64,000 bases of DNA from Vibrio navarrensis (GTDB lineage: Bacteria > Pseudomonadota > Gammaproteobacteria > Enterobacterales > Vibrionaceae). The position numbers and the translations under genes were made by a program. Positions 1 through 7,800 of the stretch are shown piece by piece (position 1 is the first letter of the stretch; every line of letters begins with the position of its first letter). Under the pieces are notes generated by a model. It had not been told where the DNA came from and ran no database searches. It saw nothing but the letters and a program-made list of their open reading frames with translations. The stretch spans positions 2,666,001 to 2,730,000 of the forward strand of contig NZ_CP065217.1 in the NCBI RefSeq assembly GCF_015767675.1. Direction: 5' to 3'.

Positions 1-204
1 ACGAAACAGCGCGTTTCCTCCGCTTTGACCCAAAGCCCACCCATCATGACCAAACGCTGACCGGCTTCTGCTACCACCAAGCATTGATGGGATAATGGCC
101 TCACTCGCTGTTCGATGGGTGCATTGTATGGATATTGGAAGAGCAGGAAATGAGGAGGGTTTTAAAGCGGGCAGCCGAGCGACGTTTATTATTTTATTAA
201 TGGG
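1..204 (-). promoter_or_regulatory. 5' upstream block of an OmpA-TSP3 cassette lying off the left edge (copy 1)
   Basis: This stretch is nearly identical to 4364-4582 and 38880-39094, which both lie upstream of minus-strand OmpA-like genes. By position it should be the upstream region of a third cassette whose genes are left of the window. It ends in the shared AT-rich tract around 183-200. A shared TACAAT-like hexamer (read on the minus strand near 123-128) could be a -10 box, but I see no convincing -35. No gene is visible. Confidence 0.5.
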
Positions 205-540
205 AAAGGGGGCTAGGAAGAGCAGGTCCTAGGGAAGAGCAGGGACTAGGAAGAGAAGGTGCTAGGTGCTAGGAAAATAAGGGACTAGGAAGAGCGGAAG
301 AAATGGCCCTATGGTCCTATGGTCCCCGGAAAGGCAGGGCCTAGGTTCTAGGGAAAGAAAGGGGCGAGGAAAAAACTCAGGGACGAGTTTGCTAGGGGCG
401 AGGTGACGAGGAAGAGCAAAGCGGACCGCTCTTCCTGTTCTTCCTAGTACCTAGAACCTAGAAACCTAGCAACCTGCTTTCCCCAGGACCGCTCTTCCTA
501 GTACCTAGAACCTAGTAACCTAGTAACCTAGTAACGAGCT
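205..540. repeat. CTAG-rich degenerate repeat array 1
   Basis: The array is low-complexity sequence built from variants of CTAGGAAGAGC, GACGAGG and GGTCCTAGGGAAGAGCAG. From 205 to about 420 the plus strand is purine-rich. At about 415-435 it switches to the complementary pyrimidine-rich form (GCTCTTCCTAGTACCTAG and similar), so the whole array can fold back on itself around GAAGAGC..GCTCTTC. A unit of about 75 bp at 221-295 recurs in array 2. The right edge supplies the stop codon of the small minus-strand ORF at 520-669. Confidence 0.75.
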
Positions 541-669
541 ACTTTCTGCCTGAACCCACTGATTCCACCCGTACAGGGATTCGTTGTAAAAACGGACAAA
601 CATTCCCTCTTTGACACCGATAATCGCATCCTGCGTTCTTGCTAACTCACGTTTTTGCTGAATATTCAT
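520..669 (-). CDS. Small hypothetical protein, 3' end formed by CTAG repeat
   Basis: This 49-residue ORF starts at an ATG at 669 behind a plausible AGGGGTGTCA ribosome site; an in-frame upstream ATG at 723 lies inside a terminator hairpin and is unlikely. The middle (RELARTQDAIIGV, then FYNESLYGWNQW) looks protein-like, but I do not recognise the family. The last residues (SSLLGY, stop TAG) are encoded by the CTAG repeat array, so the original C-terminus was probably replaced when the array arrived. It lies downstream of the TSP3 lipoprotein gene on the same strand, beyond that gene's terminator. Confidence 0.35.
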   Translation of the reverse strand: MNIQQKRELARTQDAIIGVKEGMFVRFYNESLYGWNQWVQAESSSLLGY

Positions 670-678
670 TGACACCCC

Positions 679-711
679 TTTTTTTTTGAAAAAGCGCCCC
701 TTACGGGGCGC
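679..711 (-). terminator. Rho-independent terminator of the TSP3 lipoprotein operon (copy A)
   Basis: A 7-bp GC stem (GCGCCCC / GGGGCGC, 694-711) with a 4-base loop is followed on the minus strand by a long T-rich tract (679-693). It lies about 50 bases after the stop codon at 765. Confidence 0.85.
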
Positions 712-764
712 AGTGAAAAGCAAAAAAACATAAAAGATAAAGGTTAAACCTTAAACGCTAAACT

Positions 765-2978
765 CTAAGAACCTGACACGCACGAGGCGTAGCGCCTTTT
801 CTCCGGTCGATCGCTGGGGGAGTAGCCGCTGGTCAGGGACGCGTTGTAGTAGTTGGAACCATTCGGCGTACTCGACCAGTAGGTGGCTCCACCCGGCCAG
901 CCGAGCACGTTGTACATATCGCCCTTATCGTTATATAGACTCAACAGCTCGTTTCGGGTCGGACGGCGCCAATCCCCTTTACCACCAAAGTTCATCGCCG
1001 CTAAATCTTGACACCAGCGGTCAAACTGGCCGTTGACCCCATCACCATTGCCTATCGCCAACTGGTCAAAGCGTGGAAACACGCCGCCAGCAGGGCCATA
1101 TGAGCCAGTTTCCATGTTGGTACTGGCGTAAGTTCGCCCGCCATTGGTATCGACACTGCCTACGGCTTTGGTATAGCCTAACGCTTGCACCATGGCCTCA
1201 CTCGGCGAGGAGGTAAACCACTGACCTGCGTTGTTGGTCGCGATTTTTAAGCATTCCCCTGTCGCATTGGTCTTATCGGCATCATTCAACTGACCGCCAC
1301 ACGCCGCTGCGCTTAAGGTGCTGAAATCCGGCCCGGTGATGGTCAAGGTGGTGGTTTTCGTCACCCCCTCAAATGGCCCATGACCGGTGGCAGTAATGGT
1401 CACCACTACGTTGTCGCTGCCTGTTACACCGCTGGTGTCGACCATGCCGTTTTCATCCACCGTTACGCCCGAATCTTCTGGGCTCACCGTCCAAGTCACA
1501 AACTCACTGCTCGATGTGGTGTAGTGGCTGCCATCCTCGAAGTGGAATTCCGCTTCAACTTTGACGTCACTGCCTTTCGACACCTCAAGGGTGGACTCGT
1601 GGCTTGGCTCGCCATCCACCGTGGTGACGATTTCACTCGCCTCGCCATCCACCAGCGCCAACTTCACCTCAAAGGTTTCGTCTTGCGCCGCTTGACCACT
1701 AAACCAACCGCCATCAACAAAGGTGGCACGCATGGTCAGCGGCTGGTTCACCAAGCTGATGATCTCTTCCATCGCCGGAATGGTCACTAACCCTTCCGAG
1801 GTCAGCTCCAGTTCCGTGACCTGGTTTTGCGAGCCGTCGAGCACACTCCACGTCACGTGGTCCGCGTCCGCCACATTCAAGGTGCTGTAAGTCTGCGTAC
1901 TGTCCTCTAGGCCAAACTCAATCACCGCCTGTAAGGTCGTACCCGGGACCACCGCGCTGTTGTCCAGCACTAGGTCCGGGTTTTGCACTTTCTCGGGCGC
2001 AATCGGGTTGCTGGCATCTTCATCATCCCAGCCCTCAATGGTTTCCTGACCATTGGGGAAGCCGTCGCCATCTTTGTCTTCATCACCGTTTGCCACTGGG
2101 TCATTCGGGTTGTCCTTGTCCCAGCCTTCGGCGTGCTCACGGCCATCTTTGAGGCCATCGCCATCGCTGTCCAAGTTGCCGTTTTCCACCGGGTTGTTGA
2201 CGTTGTTGTCGTCCCACCCTTCCACAGTCTCACGGCCGTTCTTGATGCCGTCGCCGTCTTTGTCTTCATTACCGCCTTGCACCGGGTTGTTGGCGTCGTT
2301 ATCGTCCCAACCTTCTACCGTCTCTAGGCCGTTCTTGATGCCGTCGCCGTCTTTGTCCTTATCGCCGTCTTGCACCGGGTCGTTCGGGTCATTCTTATCT
2401 GAGCCGCTCACCGTCTCCAAGCCGTCTTTAAGGCCATCATGGTCGCTGTCCAGATTGCCGCCCTGCACCGGGTTGTTCGGGTCGTTGTCGTCCCACCCTT
2501 CCACGGTCTCTTTGCCGTTCTTGATGCCATCTTTGTCGTCGTCCTTATCGCCGCCTTGCACTGGGTCGTTCGGGTCGTCCTTATCGGTGCCGTTTTTTAC
2601 CTCTTCGCCGTTCGTCAGGCCATCGCCGTCGTCGTCGAGGTTACCGCCTTGCACTGGGTCGTTCGGGTCATCCTTATCGGTGCCGTTTTTTACCTCTTCG
2701 CCGTTGGTGTAACCATCGCCGTCATCGTCCTTATCGCCGTTTTCCACCGGGTCATTCGGGTCATCCGGGTTGGTGCCGTTGTCCGTCTCTTCACCGTTGG
2801 TGTAACCGTCACCGTCGCTGTCACAGGTGTACGAGGTTGGCGCACACGGGTCCGTGACGCCTGACTGAGACGGCAAACCACTGTCTTCCCCACCACAGGC
2901 CATCAGCAGCAAGCTCATCATCAAGGGCGCGACTTTCATCGCGTGTTTCTTCTTCATTTTAAATTGCGTTCTTTTCAT
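765..2978 (-). CDS. TSP3-repeat surface lipoprotein with Ig-like and DUF1566/Lcl C-terminal domain (copy A)
   Basis: This is a predicted outer-membrane lipoprotein. The start at 2978 (MKRTQFK) is chosen because AGGACC lies six bases upstream; the longer frame from 3029 overlaps the preceding gene. The signal ends in a lipobox (LLMAC). Next come about nine acidic TSP3-type repeats of about 31 residues (DxDGDGxxNGxE..DPNDP), which in known families bind Ca2+ and form a rod. Two Ig/Big2-like domains follow, and the last 130 residues form an Lcl/DUF1566 domain (RWCQDLAAMNFGG, DWRRPTRNELLSLY, YWSST, YASCV), a C-type-lectin-like fold. It is co-transcribed with the OmpA-like gene 37 bases upstream. 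The near-identical copy B at 35177 has one more TSP3 repeat and a diverged C-terminus. Surface adhesin is the likely role, by inference. Confidence 0.85.
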   Translation of the reverse strand: MKRTQFKMKKKHAMKVAPLMMSLLLMACGGEDSGLPSQSGVTDPCAPTSYTCDSDGDGYTNGEETDNGTNPDDPNDPVENGDKDDDGDGYTNGEEVKNGTDKDDPNDPVQGGNLDDDGDGLTNGEEVKNGTDKDDPNDPVQGGDKDDDKDGIKNGKETVEGWDDNDPNNPVQGGNLDSDHDGLKDGLETVSGSDKNDPNDPVQDGDKDKDGDGIKNGLETVEGWDDNDANNPVQGGNEDKDGDGIKNGRETVEGWDDNNVNNPVENGNLDSDGDGLKDGREHAEGWDKDNPNDPVANGDEDKDGDGFPNGQETIEGWDDEDASNPIAPEKVQNPDLVLDNSAVVPGTTLQAVIEFGLEDSTQTYSTLNVADADHVTWSVLDGSQNQVTELELTSEGLVTIPAMEEIISLVNQPLTMRATFVDGGWFSGQAAQDETFEVKLALVDGEASEIVTTVDGEPSHESTLEVSKGSDVKVEAEFHFEDGSHYTTSSSEFVTWTVSPEDSGVTVDENGMVDTSGVTGSDNVVVTITATGHGPFEGVTKTTTLTITGPDFSTLSAAACGGQLNDADKTNATGECLKIATNNAGQWFTSSPSEAMVQALGYTKAVGSVDTNGGRTYASTNMETGSYGPAGGVFPRFDQLAIGNGDGVNGQFDRWCQDLAAMNFGGKGDWRRPTRNELLSLYNDKGDMYNVLGWPGGATYWSSTPNGSNYYNASLTSGYSPSDRPEKRRYASCVSGS

Positions 2979-3015
2979 AAAATAGGTCCTACATCGATTG
3001 CGCAGTAAAGTGCGC

Positions 3016-4152
3016 TTATTCTTGGTCACTGCGCGTGCTGTGACTACTCATCGCTTCCGGAGAAACAATCTCCACTCGGCGGTTTTGCGCTCGACCACTC
3101 TCGGTGTCGTTACTCGCCACCGGCAGGCTCTCGCCATAACCGACCACGCGGGTAATGCGCTCTGGGGCCACCCCTTTGCTGATTAAGTAGTTGGCCACCG
3201 ATTGCGCGCGCTGCTCAGAAAGGCGCTGGTTAAGCGTGTCACTGCCTTTCGAATCGGTGTGGCCGCTGATTTCCACCACCGTCTCGGGGTACTGTTTTAA
3301 GCGCGCCAACAGCGGTTGCAGTTGCAGCATCAGCGATGGGCTTAAGTTGGTGCTGCCCGTTTCAAACAGCGCTTCACCAAAGGCACTGCTCACCACTTGG
3401 GTGTAAGTCTCAATCACTTGTGGCTCTGGCTCGGCCACAGTTTCCATCACTGGCTCGGGTTCGCTCATCACCACCTCGTCCACCGGACGCACGTCCATCG
3501 GCTCACTCATCGCCGTTTGCGCTGCGCCGCCAAAGCGGTAATCCAGCCCCACGCCGATAAAGTGAATGTCGGAGCCGCCCGTCTTCTCACCGCCCACTTC
3601 GTTGAAGTACTGGTACTCCAAACGCGTGTTCCAGTGCTCGGTCAAGCGGTACTCCACCCCCGCGCCCAGCATCAGGGAGCTGCCGTCTTCTTCTTGGTTC
3701 ACGCTGCCAAGGCCCGGCTCACTGCCGCTTTTCTCCACTTGCCACAGCAAGGTGCCCGCTTTGGCAAACAGACCCGCGCGCTCAGTCAGCGCGTAATCCG
3801 CTTTCAGACCCAGCTCAATGCCTTGTACCGTGGCGTCGTAATGCGCCACCTCGCCCGGCTTCATCAGCGCCGAGTAATCGGCTTTCGATTTGCCAAGGGA
3901 GTCGTAACCCACTTCCACTGCCAGCCAGTCCAGCGCTTGGTAACCGCCATACACGCCAAAGCCTTCGCTCTGCTCTTCGCAGTCCAGGCTGTTCGCGCCA
4001 CATTCGTCGGAAAATTGGGTCAAACCCGCTTTGCCGCCGACGTAAAATTCGCCCACTTGGTTGCTGGCCAGCGCCACGGAGGCCTGCCCCGCCAGCACAA
4101 GCCCTACCCACAGGGCTAAAGTCTGTTTTTTCATTCTCATCTGTTTTTTCAT
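3016..4152 (-). CDS. OmpA-family outer-membrane protein (copy A)
   Basis: This 378-residue protein has a Sec signal (cleavage near ALA-SNQ), an N-terminal 8-strand OmpA-like beta-barrel (about residues 30-210: VGEFYVGGKAGLTQF, and YRLTEHWNTRLEYQYF), a Glu/Pro-rich linker (about 215-245), and a C-terminal OmpA peptidoglycan-binding domain (about 255-365: FETGSTNL, ISGHTDSKGSDTLNQRLSEQ, GYGESLPVASN, NRRVEI). The family anchors the outer membrane to peptidoglycan. The TSP3 lipoprotein follows on the same transcript, so the two probably act together at the surface. The start at 4152 is preceded by GAGG. Two further in-frame ATGs at codons 5 and 7, in a locally duplicated MKKQ stretch, are alternatives. 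It is nearly identical to copy B at 37530. Confidence 0.9.
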   Translation of the reverse strand: MKKQMRMKKQTLALWVGLVLAGQASVALASNQVGEFYVGGKAGLTQFSDECGANSLDCEEQSEGFGVYGGYQALDWLAVEVGYDSLGKSKADYSALMKPGEVAHYDATVQGIELGLKADYALTERAGLFAKAGTLLWQVEKSGSEPGLGSVNQEEDGSSLMLGAGVEYRLTEHWNTRLEYQYFNEVGGEKTGGSDIHFIGVGLDYRFGGAAQTAMSEPMDVRPVDEVVMSEPEPVMETVAEPEPQVIETYTQVVSSAFGEALFETGSTNLSPSLMLQLQPLLARLKQYPETVVEISGHTDSKGSDTLNQRLSEQRAQSVANYLISKGVAPERITRVVGYGESLPVASNDTESGRAQNRRVEIVSPEAMSSHSTRSDQE

Positions 4153-4582
4153 TCGTCACTGCCTCTTGCTTGACTGGGTTGCACTCAGGCCAAACCGCCC
4201 TTGGCAACCGGTGTTGTTTTCCAGGTGCGATGTCCGTTGTGGAACCTCGCAGAAGTAAAGAAAAGTGATGAACGCTCCTCTTGGTTACTGGGTTATGTGT
4301 TGTGATGGTGACTGTGCCATTTGCCATGACTGCTGCCGCTAGCATTAGGGACACCGTTTCCCGACTCAACGAAACAGCGCGTTTCCTCCGCTTTAACCCA
4401 AAGCCCACCCATCATGACCAAACGCTGACCGGCTTCTGCTACCACCAAGCATTGATGGGATAATGACTTCACTCGCTGTTCGATGGGTGAATTGTATGGA
4501 TATTGGAGAGCAGGAAATGAGGAGGGAGGAGGGTTTTAAAGCGGGCAGCCGAGCGACGTTTATTATTTTATTAATGGGAAAG
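4153..4582 (-). promoter_or_regulatory. Upstream region of the OmpA-TSP3 operon (block copy 2)
   Basis: This is non-coding sequence of about 430 bases upstream of the OmpA-like start. It is almost identical to 38667-39094 (copy 3), and its far part (4364-4582) also matches 1-204. A shared motif reading GATACAAT/CATACAAT on the minus strand lies near 4495, and a similar one lies near 8936 upstream of the giant TSP3 gene, so it may be part of a common promoter. I see no RNA gene or ORF that I trust. Confidence 0.5.
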
Positions 4583-4798
4583 GGGGGAGGAAGAGCAGGT
4601 TCTAGGGACTAGGAAAAGAAAGGGGCTAGGAAGAGCAGGTCCTAGGGAAGAGCAGGGACTAGGAAAAGAAGGTGTTAGGTGCTAGGAAAATAAGGGACTA
4701 GGAAGAGCGGAAGAGAGGGTCCTAGGGAAGAGCAGGGACTAGGAAGAGAAGGTGCTAGGTGCTAGGAAAATAAGGGACGAGGAAGAGCACTTTTCCCT
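4583..4798. repeat. CTAG-rich degenerate repeat array 2
   Basis: This is a purine-rich array with eleven CTAG tetranucleotides in about 210 bp. An internal unit of about 80 bp is repeated almost exactly (about 4634-4713 and 4718-4795), and the same unit occurs at 221-295. Only the purine-rich arm is present here; the pyrimidine-rich arm seen in arrays 1, 3 and 5 is missing. Confidence 0.8.
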
Positions 4799-4830
4799 TG
4801 GATATTAAGTTGATCTTAAATATTAAGCAT

Positions 4831-4855
4831 AAAAACGGCCCTCTCGGGCCGTTTT
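4831..4855 (-). terminator. Rho-independent terminator of the giant TSP3 gene
   Basis: AAAACGGCCC-TCTC-GGGCCGTTTT forms a strong stem with A/T tails on both sides. It lies about 25 bases after the stop codon at 4880 and could work in both directions. Confidence 0.85.
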
Positions 4856-4879
4856 GCTCAGGTTAAACATCAAATCAGG

Positions 4880-7800
4880 TTAAACATCAGAAATGCACGA
4901 GGCGTAGAGCTTGGTCTGTGTCTCGGCGCCCTCATAAAAGCCGTAGCTGAGGAACACTCGATAGTAGTGACCAAATTCTAACCCGCCGGTGCTCGACCAG
5001 TAACCCACCTTGGTGGTTGGCCAGTGAAACTCGCTATTGAGCCGATCCGTTGGGTAGGCGTTATACAGTGCCACCAGCTCATCTTTACTTGCTAAGCGAT
5101 AGCCACGTTGGCTGCACATCGCCTGCGCCTGAGATTGAGTAAAGCTCGCCCACGTTAGGCCCAGCTCACTGGTGGTTAAGCTGTAGCTCGCGCCCAACGC
5201 ATCCGCTTGCGCTTTGGTCGGCGGGCTGTAGAACACGCCCACACCGGGTAAAGTGATCTGTGCCTGCGCTTCTCCGTGCACACTCACCATTTCCTCCAAC
5301 GCTGGCCCTTGCACCTGCGCCTGGTTAGACGGCGTGACCGTTAAAGTGTAGTTGCCCACCTCATCTAAGCTGATGGCGGCAATGGCACCGCCGCTGGTGT
5401 CCCCCTGCTGGAGCAGCACTCCCGCCGAGGTTTTCCATTGGTAATGGACCTTCTCCCCCGGCGCGCCGAGGTTTTGCTGCCAAGTGTAACTGGCCGAAAC
5501 AGTTTGCCCTGGCTGAATATCGCTGGCCGAGAGCGTTAAGCTGCTCAGGGTCGGCACGTTTTTCACCGTCGGGTCGCTGCCTTGTTGATATTCGTCCAAG
5601 TTACTCACGCCATCGCCGTCGGCATCCCCATCTGGGTTGTAATCTGCGTCTGCGCCATTGGGCGTGCCATCACTATCCAGATCTTCATTACCAAACGGGA
5701 TCGGGCTATTGGCATCACGCGGGTCACTGCCATCGATGTACTCGACCTGGTTGTGAATTCCGTCGCCATCAAAATCGCCATTTGGCTGGTAATCCAGATC
5801 GGCGCCATTGACTATGCCATCACCATCGAGGTCTTGATCGCCCGCATAGAGCGGATCATTGCCATCGTTAGGATCAGAGCCCGCCCAATACTCCGCTTCG
5901 TTGCTCACGCCATCGTTGTCTTGATCGCCGCTGCGCTGGTAATCCTCATCACGGCCATTGACTATCCCATCGCCGTCGAGATCCTGATCGCCGGCATAGA
6001 GCGGATCGTTGCCATCGCTTGGGTTACTGCCCGAGCTGTACTCTGCGCCGTTACTCAGCCCGTCGCCATCGGCATCCGCATCATGCTGGTAATCGCCGTC
6101 GCTGCCGTTGGGCGTGCCATCACCGTCGAGATCTTGACTGCCCGCATACACTGGGCTGTTTGGGTTGGCCGGATCGCTACCACCACGGTACTCGCTTTCA
6201 TTGCTCAGACCATCGCCATCATAATCGCCGTTTGGATTGTAATCTGAGTCAATGCCGTTGGGCTTTCCGTCACCATCGAGGTCCGCATCGCCAGCAAAAA
6301 TCGGCGAATTGGCATCGAGTGGATCGCTGCCCGCGAGGTTTTCCTCGCCGTTGCTCAAGCCATCACCATCGGCATCCGCGTCTGGGTTGTAATCTGGGTC
6401 AATGCCATTGGGCACGCCATCGCCATCGTCGTCTTCACTGCCACCGAGCAGCGGATCATGCCCATCGGCCGGGTCGCTGCCTTGGCGGTATTCGCTTTCA
6501 TTGCTCAGGCCATCTCCGTCAAAGTCGTCTTCACCGTGATAATCGCTGTCACTGCCGTTAGGGGTGCCATCGCTGTCCAAATCTTGATTGCCAGCATACA
6601 CCGGGCTGTTGGCATCGGCCGGGTTGCTCCCTTGGCGGTATTCAGTTTCGTTGCTCAGGCCATCGCCATCAAAATCGCCATTGCTATCGTAATCTGCATC
6701 ACTGCCGTTGGGCGTGCCGTCTTTATCCAAGTCGCGATCGCCGGCGTACACTGGGCTATTGGCATCGGCTGGGTTACTGCCCGCCGCGTACTCACTCTCA
6801 TTACTTTGACCATCGCCATCGCTGTCGTGGCTTGGGGCGTAATCGGGGTCGACGCCGTTCACCACACCGTCACCGTCGTGATCTTTATCGCCAAAGCGCA
6901 CCGGATCATCCGGGTTTGACGGGTTACTGCCTGCGCCATATTCCGCGCCGTTACTGCGGCCATCGCCATCTGCATCACCAGCGGAGTGATAATCTGGGTC
7001 GATACCGTTCACCAAGCCGTCGCCATCTAGGTCGCTTGCGCCCCCTTCCACCGGATCATTGGGGTTGAGCGGATCGCTGCCGGATTGATACTCCTCGCCA
7101 TTACTGCGCCCATCACCGTCTTCATCCTCGCCTGGCTGGTAATCTTCATCCACCCCATTGGGCGTGCCGTCTTTATCGAGATCACCCGCGCCACCGCTCA
7201 CCGGATCGTTCGGGTTGCTCGGGCTACTGCCCGCAGCATGCTCCTCACCGTTGCTTAAGCCATCGCCATCGGCATCACCGTCTGGGTGGTAGTCGCCGTC
7301 TGCGCCGTTGGGCGTGCCGTCGTTATCGTCGTCTTTGTCACCGCCTGCCATCGGATCGTTCGGGTCACGCGGATCAGAGCCTGCGCGATATTCCGCTTCG
7401 TTGGTTAAGCCATCGCCATCAAAATCGTCGCTACCGCGATAGCCAGCATCGCTGCCATTGACCACCCCGTTGTTATCCAAGTCTTGGTCACCCGCATACA
7501 CCGGATCATTGGCATCGGTCGGCGAAGAGCCATCACGATACTCCACCCAGTTGCTCAGGCCATCGCTATCGGCATCGCCATCTGGGTCGTAGTCGCTATC
7601 AATTCCGTTGACTATACCGTCCGCGTCGAGGTCCTTATCCCCCGCTTTCACCGGCACGTTAGGGTTGGTTGGGTTGCTGGAAGCTTGATACTCTTCGCGG
7701 TTACTCCAACCGTCGCCATCGGCGTCCCCTTCTGGGTCGTAATCCTCATCAATACCGTTAGCAATGCCATCGCCGTCAAGGTCGCCACCGCCGCCGATCA

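Noticed and set aside
205..540. CTAG arrays as integron attC sites or a CRISPR array
   Set aside because: No attC core sites (GTTRRRY with paired inner repeats), no integrase, and no regular repeat-spacer spacing.
765..1428. Diversity-generating retroelement acting on the Lcl domain
   Set aside because: No reverse transcriptase, template repeat or avd gene is present in the window; kept only as a hypothesis to test genome-wide.
2053..2864. Long plus-strand open frames inside the TSP3 lipoprotein genes (also at 5582-6247, 7484-8185, 36381-37378)
   Set aside because: They are antisense shadows of GC-rich aspartate repeats; composition is repetitive with no ribosome sites, and the minus-strand genes are clearly real.
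765..3029. Start of TSP3 copy A at 3029 (MTKNKRTLL)
   Set aside because: It overlaps the OmpA gene and lacks a ribosome site, whereas 2978 has AGGACC at the right distance; the same applies to copy B (37543 versus 37492).
3815..4408. 197-codon minus-strand frame across the OmpA start
   Set aside because: It overlaps the real OmpA gene in another frame, and its second half is an arginine-rich shadow.
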